Shown here in pieces: positions 35,774 to 45,624 of a stretch of DNA of 64,000 nt; positions within the stretch are counted from its first letter, which is position 1, and every line of letters begins with the position of its first letter. The notes below the pieces were generated by a model. That model was not told the origin of the DNA. It was given only the letters and a program-made list of their open reading frames with translations, and did no database searches. The translations under genes and the position numbers were made by a program. Source of the stretch: Cochlodiniinecator piscidefendens (GTDB taxonomy: Bacteria > Pseudomonadota > Alphaproteobacteria > Rhodobacterales > Rhodobacteraceae); NCBI RefSeq assembly GCF_011326755.1, contig NZ_JAAOIE010000005.1:169655-233654 (forward strand), written 5' to 3'.

Positions 35774-36433
35774 GTGGTCTTTAAGCGACGGGATAGGCGG
35801 CCGATTTGGAAGGTGGTTGTCGATTTTTTATACCCGCGAGGCGGCTGGGCGCGTGCATATCAATATGCCAAGCACAGGATGCAACGTTTACCTGACCCGC
35901 CGCATCGTATTGCGAGAGGCATCTTTGCAGGTGTGTTGACCAGCTTTACCCCTTTGTTCGGACTTCATTTCTTTGTTGCGGCCTTTTTGGCTCGGGTGAT
36001 GCAGGGCAACATTATGGCGTCCTTGCTTGCTACGTTTTTTGGCAACCCTGTGACATTTCCCATCATTGCAACGACGTCTTTGCAGCTTGGTCACTGGATG
36101 CTTGGAAATACCTATGAAGGTGGTGAACCGCGCGGGCTTGTCGACGTCTTCAAAGGGGCGGCTCGTGAGCTGTTTGATAACTTTTTTGCCATTTTTACCG
36201 ATGCGCACGCAGACTGGTCGAACCTCATTGATTTCTACAAAGAGGTGTTTTTGCCGTATCTCGTCGGTGGTCTCGTTCCTGGCGTGGTGTGTGCGTTGAT
36301 TTGTTACTATGTTTCCGCTCCGCTTTTGACGGCGTATCAAAACCGGCGCAAAGGTCGACTGAAATCAAAATTTGAAGAAATTCGCCGCAAAAAATCAGCG
36401 AATAAGGCTGACGAGTCATCTTCCGATAAGTAA
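35774..36433 (+). CDS. DUF2062 membrane protein
   Basis: A 219-residue integral membrane protein of DUF2062. It carries the family segment [53 protein letters not shown] in the middle, two to three helices, and a basic C-terminal tail. The start is GTG at 35774, with GGACGAAA before it; only 25 bases separate it from the RSH gene. It is followed by pdxJ, and co-transcription with pdxJ-acpS is likely. Function is not known for the family. Confidence 0.85.
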   Translation: MVFKRRDRRPIWKVVVDFLYPRGGWARAYQYAKHRMQRLPDPPHRIARGIFAGVLTSFTPLFGLHFFVAAFLARVMQGNIMASLLATFFGNPVTFPIIATTSLQLGHWMLGNTYEGGEPRGLVDVFKGAARELFDNFFAIFTDAHADWSNLIDFYKEVFLPYLVGGLVPGVVCALICYYVSAPLLTAYQNRRKGRLKSKFEEIRRKKSANKADESSSDK

Positions 36434-36467
36434 TGTCTCGGCAACAATTGAATTGAAGGGCAATCAA

Positions 36468-37223
36468 ATGAATCTTGGATCAACTGGTAAGCTTCGGCTT
36501 GGGATGAATATTGATCACGTGGCGACCCTGCGCAACGCACGCGGTGGGGCCTATCCAGATCCAATTCGGGCAGGTGTCTTGGCTCAAGAGGCCGGTGCGG
36601 ATGGTATTACCGCTCATTTGCGCGAAGATCGCCGTCATATCATGGATAGTGATATTGATGGATTGATGGAGGCTTTGACAGTTCCGTTGAACTTTGAAAT
36701 GGCCGCAACGGACGAAATGCAGGCGATCGCACTGCGCCACAAACCGCATGCTGTTTGTATTGTTCCCGAAAAACGCGAAGAAAAGACCACTGAAGGTGGG
36801 CTGGAAGTTGCGCGCGAGGAAAATAAATTGGCACATTTCATCGCACCTCTGCGTGATGTGGGCTGCCGTGTTTCGATTTTCATCGCAGCGGATCAACGCC
36901 AAATCGAAGCGGCCCATCGTATCGGGGCCGAGGTGGTAGAACTGCACACCGGTGCTTATTGCGATGCTCACTCCGAAGGTCGCTTTGATGAACGCGATGC
37001 CGAATTGGCAAAGCTAACTGAAATGGCTACATTTGCGCATTCTCTAGGGCTTGAAGTTCATGCAGGCCATGGATTGACCTATGACACTGTTCAACCCATT
37101 GCGGCGTTGCCTGAGGTGATTGAATTAAACATTGGTCATTTTTTAATTGGCGAAGCTGTGTTTCGTGGGCTTGGCCCCGCGATGGCCGAAATGCGTCGGC
37201 TGATGGACGAAGCTCGCACATGA
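36468..37223 (+). CDS. pdxJ: pyridoxine 5'-phosphate synthase PdxJ
   Basis: Condenses 3-amino-2-oxopropyl phosphate with 1-deoxy-D-xylulose 5-phosphate to pyridoxine 5'-phosphate. The 251-residue TIM barrel shows [19 protein letters not shown] near the start, the [16 protein letters not shown] motif, the [16 protein letters not shown] loop and a final [11 protein letters not shown]. The ATG at 36468 follows GAAGGG; the open frame adds 32 upstream residues inside DUF2062. It overlaps the Dabb gene by four bases. Confidence 0.96.
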   Translation: MNLGSTGKLRLGMNIDHVATLRNARGGAYPDPIRAGVLAQEAGADGITAHLREDRRHIMDSDIDGLMEALTVPLNFEMAATDEMQAIALRHKPHAVCIVPEKREEKTTEGGLEVAREENKLAHFIAPLRDVGCRVSIFIAADQRQIEAAHRIGAEVVELHTGAYCDAHSEGRFDERDAELAKLTEMATFAHSLGLEVHAGHGLTYDTVQPIAALPEVIELNIGHFLIGEAVFRGLGPAMAEMRRLMDEART

Positions 37224-37531
37224 TTTCGCATGTGGTCATGTTAGCGCTGAAGCCAGATCATGATCCGGCTGAATGCGATGCCGTCATGCGTGACCTTGCT
37301 TCATTAATGGAGTGTTTGGACGGATTTCGCGGGCTTTCCCACGGACCTAACCGGGATTTTGAACAAAAATCCCAGCAATACCCTTATGGGTTTATTTGTG
37401 AGTTTTCGGATCGGTCGGCCCTTGAGCGATATGCGAATGATCCCCGGCATCAGGCATTGGGGGCAAAGTTGGTCAAGCAGTGTACCGGCGGGGCAGATGG
37501 GATTATGGTGCTGGACATTGAACACACCTAA
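37220..37531 (+). CDS. Dabb (stress-responsive A/B barrel) protein
   Basis: A 103-residue protein of the Dabb family of dimeric alpha-beta barrels. It has the opening strand [18 protein letters not shown], the [11 protein letters not shown] and [32 protein letters not shown] segments with the typical YxxHPxH-like region (here DPRHQALG). Functions in the family range from cyclases to stress proteins; none is assigned. It overlaps pdxJ by four bases, so it is translated with it. Confidence 0.85.
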   Translation: MISHVVMLALKPDHDPAECDAVMRDLASLMECLDGFRGLSHGPNRDFEQKSQQYPYGFICEFSDRSALERYANDPRHQALGAKLVKQCTGGADGIMVLDIEHT

Positions 37532-37543
37532 AGGAGATTGACT

Positions 37544-38005
37544 ATGCGAATGTTGTTTCTTGCGATCAGCGGTTTGATATTCTGCACGACCTCTTTGTTT
37601 GCTCAAAGCGTTGAAGACTGTGATTGGCGCGCGCGGGCCGATGCGATCATGGAGCCATGGGAAGAAAACACCAGAACCTTTTCCAACGGCCGGGTGCGCA
37701 TCGCAGCGTTAGATACAACTGAACCAGCAGCAGGTGCGTTGCACGTATTGGTCGTGTCACCGCCCTTTGACGAGCTGGGGACACGTCAATGTAAGGTGAT
37801 TAGCCTAGATGGTAGCATTGGATTTGCTGGCCTGGATTTTTCGACGCTTAATGCACGCTATGATCCGTTGACCGGATTGGATTTCAATTTGGTTGTTGGT
37901 TTGTATGATTTCGACAGCGGCAGTTCGGTATCAACAAACCTGAACTTTCAGTTGAACCAAGCAACAGGCGAAATTATCGCGGCTCTTGGGAGCGATACAG
38001 AATGA
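37544..38005 (+). CDS. small secreted protein, unknown function
   Basis: A 153-residue protein with a signal peptide (residues 1-20, ending LFAQS) and two mature-region cysteines (EDCDWRAR and RQCKVIS) that could form a disulfide. The mature part is beta-rich and Asp-rich. The start is the ATG at 37544, seven bases after AAGGAG (37531-37536); an in-frame TTG is too close to that site. No family is recognised. It overlaps acpS by four bases and sits between pdxJ/Dabb and acpS, which is an odd place for a secreted protein. Confidence 0.7.
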   Translation: MRMLFLAISGLIFCTTSLFAQSVEDCDWRARADAIMEPWEENTRTFSNGRVRIAALDTTEPAAGALHVLVVSPPFDELGTRQCKVISLDGSIGFAGLDFSTLNARYDPLTGLDFNLVVGLYDFDSGSSVSTNLNFQLNQATGEIIAALGSDTE

Positions 38006-38406
38006 TACTAGGTATCGGTTCAGATCTTGCGAATATCGAACGTATTCAAGGAACGCTAGATCGCTTTGGGGAACGCTTCAAAAACCGTGTATTTACAGAA
38101 CGTGAACAAGCCAAAGCTGAACGACGCAGAGATGTCGCAGGCACCTATGCCAAACGCTGGGCCGCAAAAGAGGCCTGTTCCAAGGCGCTCGGGACCGGGC
38201 TCGCGATGGGGATTAGCTGGAAGGATATGGCGGTTAGCAATCTGAAATCTGGACAACCTGTGATGGATGTAACCGGATGGGCGCAAGACCGATTGAATCA
38301 GATGACCCCCGCCGGACATGAGGCGATTATTCACGTCACTTTGACCGATGATCACCCTTGGGCACAGGCATTTGTAGTGATCGAAGCCCGCCGAAAAGCT
38401 GAATAA
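38002..38406 (+). CDS. acpS: holo-[acyl-carrier-protein] synthase AcpS
   Basis: Transfers 4'-phosphopantetheine from CoA to apo-ACP. The 134-residue protein has [15 protein letters not shown] at the start with the Mg-binding Asp (residue 8), and the second motif [19 protein letters not shown] with the conserved Glu and Lys, near residues 48-66. Length is typical. It overlaps the secreted-protein gene by four bases and precedes lepB by 72 bases. Confidence 0.96.
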   Translation: MILGIGSDLANIERIQGTLDRFGERFKNRVFTEREQAKAERRRDVAGTYAKRWAAKEACSKALGTGLAMGISWKDMAVSNLKSGQPVMDVTGWAQDRLNQMTPAGHEAIIHVTLTDDHPWAQAFVVIEARRKAE

Positions 38407-38478
38407 ATTCTCTGTAAACTTGACTCCCCCGGCGCGGGACCGCATGTAGCACATAAATCTCTTGGAAAGGCAGAATAA

Positions 38479-39261
38479 ATGGAAGCGGAAGAAGTCGCGA
38501 CAAAAGGCGAAGGTGTGATGGAAACCGTAAAGACGGTGTTCTGGGCGCTGATTATCGCCGGAGTTTTCCGTACGCTGTTTTTTCAACCTTTCTGGATTCC
38601 CTCAGGGTCGATGAAAGACACTTTGCTGATCGGGGATTTCCTGTTCGTCAATAAAATGGCTTACGGTTACTCGCAGTATTCCTGCCCATTTTCAGCCTGC
38701 CCAATTTCTGGCCGTCTCTTCGGTTCTGAACCAGAGCGCGGCGATGTTGTTGTATTCCGCCATCCAGTGAACGGCCAAGATTTCATCAAGCGTTTGATTG
38801 GTTTGCCTGGGGATCGCGTGCAGATACGAAATGGCGTCGTCTACATCAATGGCGAAGCAGCGCCGCAAGAACCAACCGGTGATTTTGTCGAAGTATATGA
38901 ACCACAGGGCCCACAAGGCGGACGTCCTGCCTGTGCCACGCGTGAAGGTGATAACTGCATCAAAGAGCGGTTCATTGAAACGCTGCCGGGTGGTGTTTCG
39001 CATTCGATATTGAATGTTGCGGATCGCCCTAGTGACAATACAGACGTCTATACTGTTCCCGAAGGTGAATATTTCTTTATGGGTGACAACCGGGACAATT
39101 CAATTGATAGTCGCTTCCCGCAAAGCCGTGGTGGTGTGGGGTTTGTTCCATTTGAAAACCTTATTGGCCGCGCTGACCGGGTTGTATTCTCTTCAGCAGG
39201 ACGGTCTTTGTTTTACTTCTGGACATGGCGTTCAGATCGTTTTTTCCGGGCGGTCGAGTGA
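38479..39261 (+). CDS. lepB: signal peptidase I LepB
   Basis: Inner-membrane serine protease that cleaves signal peptides. At 260 residues it shows one membrane helix (about residues 18-36), the catalytic Ser44 in [10 protein letters not shown], the general base Lys104 in [12 protein letters not shown] and the box [12 protein letters not shown] near residue 200. The ATG at 38479 follows GGAAAGG. It leads lepB-rnc-era, a very common gene order. Its 3' end overlaps rnc. Confidence 0.96.
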   Translation: MEAEEVATKGEGVMETVKTVFWALIIAGVFRTLFFQPFWIPSGSMKDTLLIGDFLFVNKMAYGYSQYSCPFSACPISGRLFGSEPERGDVVVFRHPVNGQDFIKRLIGLPGDRVQIRNGVVYINGEAAPQEPTGDFVEVYEPQGPQGGRPACATREGDNCIKERFIETLPGGVSHSILNVADRPSDNTDVYTVPEGEYFFMGDNRDNSIDSRFPQSRGGVGFVPFENLIGRADRVVFSSAGRSLFYFWTWRSDRFFRAVE

Positions 39262-39944
39262 AAATTTCAGCAGATCTAAAGGCCTTCGAGGCCCGCATAG
39301 GCTATCAATTTAACGATGCCAGAACACTTGTGCGTTCGGTGACGCATTCTTCTATGTCCTCCCCAACGCGCGATGACAATCAGCGATTGGAGTTCTTGGG
39401 CGACCGTGTTCTAGGTTTGGTCATGTCTGAGGCACTGCTAAAGGCGGACCAAGCAGCAAGCGAAGGGCGTTTAGCCCCGCGCTTTAATGCGCTGGTGCGC
39501 AAAGAGGCCTGCGCAGATGTCGCGCGTCAGATTGAATTGGGAACCGTTCTAAAGCTTGGGCGTTCTGAAATGATGTCAGGTGGGCGGCGCAAAGAGGCAT
39601 TGCTCGCGGATGCGATGGAAGCTGTGATCGCGGGTGTGTACCTCGACGGTGGGTTTGAGGCCGCGCGCGATATGGTATTGCGCCTTTGGGGCGCACGTGT
39701 GCACGACGTAGAAACTGATGCGCGTGATGCAAAAACATCGCTGCAAGAATGGGCGCAAGCCCGCAAACAAAATCCGCCGGTTTACCGCGAAGTTAAACGT
39801 TCAGGTCCAGATCATGCACCTGTGTTTACCATCCGTGTAGAGCTTGACAATGGTGCCTCAGAAGAGGCCACCGCTAACGCCAAACGGACGGCTGAACAAG
39901 CCGCTGCAAAGGCGCTACTGACCCGGCTGGAGGCTGGAAAATGA
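39258..39944 (+). CDS. rnc: ribonuclease III
   Basis: Double-stranded RNA endonuclease that matures rRNA and some mRNAs. The 228-residue protein has an RNase III domain with [20 protein letters not shown] and the later [16 protein letters not shown] acids, then a dsRBD (about 155-225) ending [14 protein letters not shown]. The start is placed at GTG 39258, which overlaps the lepB stop (GTGA) and gives [17 protein letters not shown]; an ATG at 39225 would extend 11 residues into the lepB frame. Confidence 0.93.
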   Translation: MKISADLKAFEARIGYQFNDARTLVRSVTHSSMSSPTRDDNQRLEFLGDRVLGLVMSEALLKADQAASEGRLAPRFNALVRKEACADVARQIELGTVLKLGRSEMMSGGRRKEALLADAMEAVIAGVYLDGGFEAARDMVLRLWGARVHDVETDARDAKTSLQEWAQARKQNPPVYREVKRSGPDHAPVFTIRVELDNGASEEATANAKRTAEQAAAKALLTRLEAGK

Positions 39945-40855
39945 CACAAACACGTGCGGGCTTTGTCGCCCTGATTGGCGAACCGAACGCTGGTAAATCG
40001 ACCCTACTCAATCGCATGGTTGGGGCCAAGGTTTCTATCGTGACGCATAAAGTGCAAACGACACGCGCCCGTATTCGTGGTGTTGCGATCGAAGGCGATG
40101 CGCAGTTGGTGTTCGTTGACACGCCGGGCCTGTTTCGTCCGCGGCGCCGATTGGATCGTGCGATGGTTGCAGCCGCTTGGGGCGGCGCAGCGGATGCTGA
40201 TATTGTCGTGTTGATGGTAGAGGCGCATCGCGGCGTAACAGAAGGCGTCGAAGCCATCCTTGAGGTATTGCATGAACGCGAAACCGCGGGGCAAATTGTT
40301 GCGCTTGCGATCAATAAAATCGACCGCGTAAAATCCGAAGCTTTGCTTGAGCTGACCAAAAAACTGAATGATGCTTATCCGTTCGAAGAAACCTTTATGA
40401 TTTCTGCTGAAAAAGGTCACGGCGCGGATCATCTGCGTACGTGGTTGGCGGGACGTTTACCTGAGAGTCCGTGGCTCTATCCAGAAGATCAGATCGCAGA
40501 TTTGCCTATGCGTATGATTGCAGCGGAAATGACACGCGAGAAGCTAACGCTGCGTCTGCATCAGGAATTGCCTTACCAATTGACCGTTGAGACGGAAAAA
40601 TGGGAAGAGCGCAAAGATGGTTCCGTGAAGATCGACCAGTTGATCTACGTTATTCGCGATGGTCACAAAGGTATTGTTCTTGGCAACAAAGGCGAGGCTA
40701 TCAAAGGTGTTGGCAAAGCGGCGCGTGAAGAATTGGAAGAGTTTTTGGGGCGCAAAGTTCACCTTTTCCTACAGGTTAAAGTGCGGCCCAATTGGCTCGA
40801 AGAAAAAGAGCGTTACTCTGAAATGGGCCTTGAATTCAAAGACGGAAATGAATGA
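39941..40855 (+). CDS. era: GTPase Era
   Basis: Essential GTPase that binds 16S rRNA and helps 30S assembly. The 304 residues show GEPNAGKST (G1), the T/R-rich switch [22 protein letters not shown] (G3), NKIDRV (G4), SAEKGHG (G5) and a C-terminal KH domain with [40 protein letters not shown]. It overlaps rnc and the following DUF1491 gene by four bases each. Confidence 0.97.
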   Translation: MTQTRAGFVALIGEPNAGKSTLLNRMVGAKVSIVTHKVQTTRARIRGVAIEGDAQLVFVDTPGLFRPRRRLDRAMVAAAWGGAADADIVVLMVEAHRGVTEGVEAILEVLHERETAGQIVALAINKIDRVKSEALLELTKKLNDAYPFEETFMISAEKGHGADHLRTWLAGRLPESPWLYPEDQIADLPMRMIAAEMTREKLTLRLHQELPYQLTVETEKWEERKDGSVKIDQLIYVIRDGHKGIVLGNKGEAIKGVGKAAREELEEFLGRKVHLFLQVKVRPNWLEEKERYSEMGLEFKDGNE

Positions 40856-41184
40856 CACGGCTGACGGCGGACATATGGGTTTCGGCCTATCTCACCCGTC
40901 TTAGGCTAGTGGATATCCCGGCGTTTATCACTGCAAAAGGTGATGCAACAGCCGGGGCCGTTCTGGTTAAGCTTAATACATTGGACGGCAAAGCTGTGGT
41001 CTATCAGCGTTCATTTGATTTGATGAGCGGTGAGCGAACTTGGGTGGTTTTATCCGAAGGTGCAGAAACCGATGTCGATGCGGCCTTGAGGCGACAACGT
41101 GGGTTTGATCCTGACCTTTGGGTTATTGAAGTCGAAGATCGTGCCGGGCGTCATTTGCTCGACGAGCCGGGGCTTTGCGATTAA
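40852..41184 (+). CDS. DUF1491 protein
   Basis: A 110-residue cytosolic protein of the alphaproteobacterial DUF1491 family, typified by the ADIWVSAYLTRLRL start, an AGAVLVKLN strand, YQRSFDLMSGERTW and the DLWVIEVEDRAGRHLLDEP ending. Function is unknown. It is between era and recO with a four-base overlap with era, an arrangement I would expect in many Rhodobacterales, but I cannot check that here. Confidence 0.85.
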   Translation: MTRLTADIWVSAYLTRLRLVDIPAFITAKGDATAGAVLVKLNTLDGKAVVYQRSFDLMSGERTWVVLSEGAETDVDAALRRQRGFDPDLWVIEVEDRAGRHLLDEPGLCD

Positions 41185-41193
41185 GCTTTGGGT

Positions 41194-41916
41194 ATGGAAT
41201 GGCGTGACGAAGGGGTTTTGCTGTCGGTGCGCAAGCATGGCGAAACTTCGGTTATTATTGATGTGCTAACGGCGTCCCATGGACGGCACGCAGGTGTCGT
41301 GCGTGGCGGGGTTAGCCGTAAAATGACCCCGATACTACAACCCGGTTCGCAGTTGGATTTGATCTGGCGGGCGCGGCTGTCGGACCATTTGGGCAGTTTT
41401 ACCGTCGAACCCATTCGCAGCCGGACTGCTGGTGTCATGAATGATCGGCTTGCGCTTGCTGGGTTGAATGCAATTGCCGCATTGGTGCGTTTTGCTTTGC
41501 CCGAACGCGAAGCTCATCCAGGATTGTTTCAAGGTACCGTGACGTTACTGGACTTGCTCAGTGTCACGGATGCCTGGCCTCTTGCCTATCTAAGGTGGGA
41601 GCTGGCGTTGCTCGACGAGCTGGGGTTTGGGTTGGATCTTTCACGTTGCGCTGTTACCGGCAGTTTTGATGATCTGGCCTATGTTTCCCCGCGGACAGGC
41701 CGTGCCGTGAGCCAGCAGGGTGCCGGGGAGTGGGCCGATCGTTTGCTGCCGCTGCCTTTGTGCCTGCTCGGGCAGGGGGATGCCTCTGACCGTGAAATTG
41801 TCGATGGGCTGAGCACCACCGGTCATTTCTTGGCTGGGCAGTTGGCGCACTCGGTTGGCAAGCAACTCCCAGCGGCACGTGATCGGTTGATCGATTTATT
41901 GGCGCGTCAGGGCTGA
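41194..41916 (+). CDS. recO: DNA repair protein RecO
   Basis: Recombination mediator of the RecFOR pathway, promoting RecA loading on SSB-coated DNA. The 240-residue protein starts [39 protein letters not shown], the OB-fold domain, followed by a helical domain. The usual RecO zinc cysteines are not obvious (one Cys in SRCAVTG), as in some relatives. The ATG at 41194 gives the family start; two upstream codons from TTG are ignored. It converges with the META-domain lipoprotein and overlaps its end by ten bases. Confidence 0.93.
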   Translation: MEWRDEGVLLSVRKHGETSVIIDVLTASHGRHAGVVRGGVSRKMTPILQPGSQLDLIWRARLSDHLGSFTVEPIRSRTAGVMNDRLALAGLNAIAALVRFALPEREAHPGLFQGTVTLLDLLSVTDAWPLAYLRWELALLDELGFGLDLSRCAVTGSFDDLAYVSPRTGRAVSQQGAGEWADRLLPLPLCLLGQGDASDREIVDGLSTTGHFLAGQLAHSVGKQLPAARDRLIDLLARQG

Positions 41917-42317
41917 AGCTCAAAGGTCATTTGCACACCGGCTTCGTTTGTTAAGATTAGAATACGCCCCGAAACTTCTACGATGCTCATAGATTGCAAA
42001 AGTTCAAAAAACTCGCTCTCCGCTTCAATTTCTGGACAAAGCGCGCGTGTCGACGCGATGCTTTCTATTGAAATCCAGGGATAGGGCGCGCTTTGCTCAG
42101 CTGTGAAGCTGTTGCAAGGCGCTCTTCCAACGACATGTCCCTCTGTGGGAAAGGCAATCGTTGCGGAGTTTAGGTAGGCTTCCCCATCCAGTGATGAAAG
42201 AGACCAAGTCGCGGTTGTGTCGATGTAGCCAGAAACGGTTTCATCTGCTCTACAGGCTGCTACCATCAGAACGCCGAGCAAGATCAAAGATTTGCAGTGA
42301 CAAGACAAGTTCAGCAT
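41907..42317 (-). CDS. META-domain predicted lipoprotein
   Basis: A 136-residue envelope protein with a signal peptide ending in the lipobox VAAC (about residue 22). The mature part resembles the META/HslJ domain: [35 protein letters not shown], then the [19 protein letters not shown] and [14 protein letters not shown] segments. META proteins are linked to motility or stress in a few bacteria; a role here is not known. The 3' end overlaps recO by ten bases in convergent orientation. Confidence 0.78.
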   Translation of the reverse strand: MLNLSCHCKSLILLGVLMVAACRADETVSGYIDTTATWSLSSLDGEAYLNSATIAFPTEGHVVGRAPCNSFTAEQSAPYPWISIESIASTRALCPEIEAESEFFELLQSMSIVEVSGRILILTNEAGVQMTFELQP

Positions 42318-42403
42318 TTAGTGCTCCTACTGTGCGTCATGAAACTCTGGACGAAATCAGAATCTGCGATAATCTGATCTTAGTTTAATAAAAGGAGTTT
42401 GAA

Positions 42404-42982
42404 ATGCAGAAGCTATTAATCGGTGCAATGGTTTTAGGTTTAAATGCGGGCGTTGGTCACGCGCAGCAGGTGCAAGTATACACGCAGGCGCACACGGTGC
42501 AAATTCACTCTGGGGTTCGACTACATCCCACGACCCAGCAAGAATTTGATCAACAGTTTCGCAAATCGAATTACTTTGGGGCGTTTGTGATTTCCGCGAA
42601 CGGTGCCTACGGTTGGAGTAAAGGTTATCTAACCGAAGATGCTGCGGTTTATCAGGCCACGCAAACCTGCGAGAATTACCGTCAGCCGCACGAGGCCGAA
42701 TGTACACTCTACGCGACGTTGATTCCTGTCGGATATCAGGACATGGCCGGTCAAACGCTTAGCTATGAGGCGACAGAGGATTTTTTTGAAATTCGCGATA
42801 CCACCGAAGGGGCAGCAGCATTCGTTGTTTCTGATGCCGGCGTTTGGGGCTGGTCGTCAGGGTATGACACAGAATTTGAAGCGATTTCGGGGGCCTTTAA
42901 TTCATGTGTTGATGAGGCGGCATTGGATGCAGAGTTGGATACTGTACAATTTCCCTGCCATCTGGTCTGGACGCGCCCATAA
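42404..42982 (+). CDS. secreted protein with two repeats, unknown function (DUF4189-like pattern)
   Basis: A 192-residue protein with a signal peptide (1-20, ending GHA). It contains two similar modules: one near residues 58-95 (YFGAFVISANGAYGWSKGY, then a Cys) and another near 145-180 (AAAFVVSDAGVWGWSSGY, then a Cys), each a GAF-like WGWS/YGWS pattern followed by an acidic helix and a Cys. The pattern resembles secreted DUF4189-type proteins, but I am not sure. The ATG at 42404 follows AAAGGAG. It ends at a clear terminator. Confidence 0.65.
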   Translation: MQKLLIGAMVLGLNAGVGHAQQVQVYTQAHTVQIHSGVRLHPTTQQEFDQQFRKSNYFGAFVISANGAYGWSKGYLTEDAAVYQATQTCENYRQPHEAECTLYATLIPVGYQDMAGQTLSYEATEDFFEIRDTTEGAAAFVVSDAGVWGWSSGYDTEFEAISGAFNSCVDEAALDAELDTVQFPCHLVWTRP

Positions 42983-42989
42983 CTGAGTT

Positions 42990-43016
42990 GGGCTAAACAT
43001 CAGATGTGTTTAGCCC
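42990..43016 (+). terminator. bidirectional terminator between convergent genes
   Basis: GGGCTAAACA (42990-42999) pairs with TGTTTAGCCC (43007-43016), a perfect ten-base stem with a seven-base loop, followed on the plus strand by GATATTTTTA. It lies between the repeat protein gene (42982) and the end of mcd on the minus strand (43024). Confidence 0.85.
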
Positions 43017-43023
43017 GATATTT

Positions 43024-44703
43024 TTAATCTAGCAGGCGGCGTGCGATTACTTGGGCTTGGATTTCAGCGGCCCCTTCAAAGATGTTCAAAATACGCGCAT
43101 CACAAAGAATTCGGCTAATGCCATATTCAAGTGCAAAGCCATTGCCGCCGTGAATTTGCAGGCCGTTATCCGCTGCAGCCCACGCTACACGTGCACCCAG
43201 AAGTTTAGCCATCCCTGCCTCTAGATCGCAGCGTTTATCATGATCTTTTTGCCAAGCTGAATGGTAGGTCAATTGACGCGCGACCATGATTTCGACCGCC
43301 ATCATGGCGAGTTTGCCCGCGACACGTGGAAAGCTGATCAAGGATTTACCAAATTGCTTTCGATCAATGGCGTATTGCATCCCGACCTCTAGCGCGGATT
43401 GGGCTACACCAATTGCACGGGCCGCGGTTTGAATGCGTGCACTCTCGAAGGTTTGCATAAGCTGCTTAAACCCTTGACCTTCTTCACCGCCCAATAGGTT
43501 TTCACCTTGGACTTTAAAACCGTCAAAGGCCAATTCGTATTCCTTCATACCGCGATATCCGAGAACTTCGATTTCGCCACCGGTCATGCCCTCGGTAGGG
43601 AACGGAACATTATCGTCGCCTGGCGTCTTTTCGGCCAAGAACATGGATAGGCCCTTGTAGTTGCTCGTATCGGGATCTGTCCGGGCCAGCAAGGTCATCA
43701 CATGTGTGCGGGCGGCGTGTGTGATCCAGGTTTTGTTTCCTGTTACCTCATAATCGTCGCCACTTTTTACAGCACGCGTGCGCAGTGAGCCAAGGTCAGA
43801 ACCTGTGTTCGGTTCGGTGAATACGGCTGTAGGTAAAATCTCAGCAGAGGCTATTTTCGGGAGCCACTGCTCTTTTTGTTCTTGGGTCCCGCCACATAGA
43901 ATAAGCTCTGCCGCGATCTCGGAACGCGTCCCAAGAGACCCGACACCGATATAGCCACGAGACAATTCTTCTGACACGACAACCATCGATGCTTTTGAGA
44001 GCCCAAAGCCGCCCAATTCTTCTGGGATCGTTAGGCCAAAGACGCCAAGCTCTGCCAACCCGTCGATGATATCCATCGGGATCAGTTCGTCTTTCAGATG
44101 CCATTCATGGGCAAAGGGAACAACTTTTTCATCGGCAAACCGGCGGAATTGATCGCGGATCATTTCCAGTTCATCATCGAGCCCTGATTTCCCGAAGGTT
44201 GCGTTACCCTGTTGTTCTTGCATCAGTTCAACGAGGCGTAGGCGTGCGGCGGGCGTATTGGCGTTGTCACAAAGTTGCTCTTCGATACCACTTGCGAATT
44301 CTGAAATGTCAGCGCGGGAAAGACCTAAATCACTTGGGCGGGCGATCTCGCCTTGGCTCATGGGGATGCCGCCGATCATTTGTTGGAGATATTCTCCAAA
44401 AGCGATCTGATGGATCAGCTGTTCGATTTCGCCAAAGTTACCATCACTGCTTAGGCGCTCTGCCCAAGATTGCATTTGACGGAGCGATTCGACGTAGGTC
44501 GCGAACCATGACAATGCATGTGCAGCATGTTGGTGCTGCTCAAGCAGGGTACCCGAAACGCGATCACCTGAAATTACCAGAGATCTAATGCTATTTTTTG
44601 CTTTGTTTAGAAAGGTTTCTGCCGGGGCAATTGCCGCGCTTGTTGCGTGTAATAGATCGGCGATTACAGTATCAGTCATGGCGATTTGTCCGTCGTGTGG
44701 CAT
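43024..44703 (-). CDS. mcd: methylsuccinyl-CoA dehydrogenase-like acyl-CoA dehydrogenase (ethylmalonyl-CoA pathway)
   Basis: FAD acyl-CoA dehydrogenase, best matched to (2S)-methylsuccinyl-CoA dehydrogenase, which makes mesaconyl-CoA and passes electrons to ETF. The 559-residue protein has the long N-terminal extension (about residues 1-160) typical of Mcd, then the ACAD core: EEMIRDQFRRF-like helix, IPEELGGFGLSKASMVVVSEEL, FTEPNTGSDLGSLRT, ARIQTAARAIGVAQ, DRKQFGKSLISFPRVA and the catalytic-Glu region NIFEGAAEIQ. ATG 44703 follows GAGGAGT and is preferred; ATG 44679 is an alternative. Upstream codons of the open frame overlap the divergent tauE gene and are not used. Confidence 0.88.
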   Translation of the reverse strand: MPHDGQIAMTDTVIADLLHATSAAIAPAETFLNKAKNSIRSLVISGDRVSGTLLEQHQHAAHALSWFATYVESLRQMQSWAERLSSDGNFGEIEQLIHQIAFGEYLQQMIGGIPMSQGEIARPSDLGLSRADISEFASGIEEQLCDNANTPAARLRLVELMQEQQGNATFGKSGLDDELEMIRDQFRRFADEKVVPFAHEWHLKDELIPMDIIDGLAELGVFGLTIPEELGGFGLSKASMVVVSEELSRGYIGVGSLGTRSEIAAELILCGGTQEQKEQWLPKIASAEILPTAVFTEPNTGSDLGSLRTRAVKSGDDYEVTGNKTWITHAARTHVMTLLARTDPDTSNYKGLSMFLAEKTPGDDNVPFPTEGMTGGEIEVLGYRGMKEYELAFDGFKVQGENLLGGEEGQGFKQLMQTFESARIQTAARAIGVAQSALEVGMQYAIDRKQFGKSLISFPRVAGKLAMMAVEIMVARQLTYHSAWQKDHDKRCDLEAGMAKLLGARVAWAAADNGLQIHGGNGFALEYGISRILCDARILNIFEGAAEIQAQVIARRLLD

Positions 44704-44850
44704 GGAATGACTCCTCAGGATTGTTGCGTTCTGAATATTCCCTTTGCAGCTGCAGCGCAACTTAAATACGAATACGTGCCTGTATTCGAACAAAAATGTC
44801 TTTCGTGACGGCGCGCGGAGAACGGCGTATAGAAGATACCGGAGGCCTAT

Positions 44851-45624
44851 ATGTTTGAGCTTATTTCCCAATTTCCCCTTTCTTTCTGGCTGGTTACAAC
44901 CGGCGTTGCGTTGACAGCTGGTGTCGTGAAGGGGGCGGTGGGGTTTGGGATGCCTATGATTATGATTGTGGGGATCAGTAGTGTGGCATCGGTTGAGGTG
45001 GCTTTGGCGTTGTTGATTGTGCCGACGGTTGCCACGAATTTGGTGCAGGCTTTGCGGGGGGGATTGCAGGCTGCGTGGCGGGCGATGGTGTCGTTTCGGG
45101 TGTTTTTGATCGTGGGGGCGGTGTGTTTGGTGAGCAGTGCGCAGTTGGTTGCGGTGTTGCCCACGCATATTTTGTTTTTGATGATCGGTGTTCCGGTTTG
45201 CCTTTTTGCGGGGCTGCAATTGGTGGGATTTGAATTTCAGGTCGCGCCAGAGCGGCGGCAGAGATTTCAATTCATGGCGGCAAGCGTTGCAGGATTTATC
45301 GGTGGAATTTCAGGTGTTTGGGGGCCGCCGACGGTAGCGTACCTGACGGCGGTGAACACAGAAAAAGAGGAACAAATCCGCATTCAAGGCGTGGTCTATG
45401 GGTTGGGGGCTGTGCTGCTTTTTATGGCGCATTTGAAATCGGGGGTGGTGAACATGGGGACGTTTCCACTGTCGATATTGATGCTGATCCCCGCCGGAAT
45501 TGGGATGGGCATCGGGTTTTGGGTGCAGGGGCGCATTGACCAAAAAACATTTAAAAAAGCAACGCTGATCGTGCTGATCATCGCGGGTCTAAACCTGCTG
45601 CGCCGGGGGATGTTGGGGGGCTGA
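44851..45624 (+). CDS. TauE/SafE-family sulfite/organosulfonate exporter
   Basis: A 257-residue membrane protein with about eight helices and the conserved GVVKGAVGFGMPMI near the start and GGISGVWGPPTVAYLTAVNTEK in the second half. TauE/SafE proteins export sulfite, sulfoacetate or other anions; the substrate here is unknown. It is divergent from mcd with 147 bases between starts. The third base of codons is very G-rich compared with neighbours, which may reflect a different origin. It is followed by the AT-rich region. Confidence 0.85.
   Translation: MFELISQFPLSFWLVTTGVALTAGVVKGAVGFGMPMIMIVGISSVASVEVALALLIVPTVATNLVQALRGGLQAAWRAMVSFRVFLIVGAVCLVSSAQLVAVLPTHILFLMIGVPVCLFAGLQLVGFEFQVAPERRQRFQFMAASVAGFIGGISGVWGPPTVAYLTAVNTEKEEQIRIQGVVYGLGAVLLFMAHLKSGVVNMGTFPLSILMLIPAGIGMGIGFWVQGRIDQKTFKKATLIVLIIAGLNLLRRGMLGG

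Noticed and set aside
44704..45270. The mcd reading frame extended upstream to 45270
   Set aside because: The extra residues are basic, repetitive and overlap the divergent TauE gene; a good ribosome site fixes the start at 44703.
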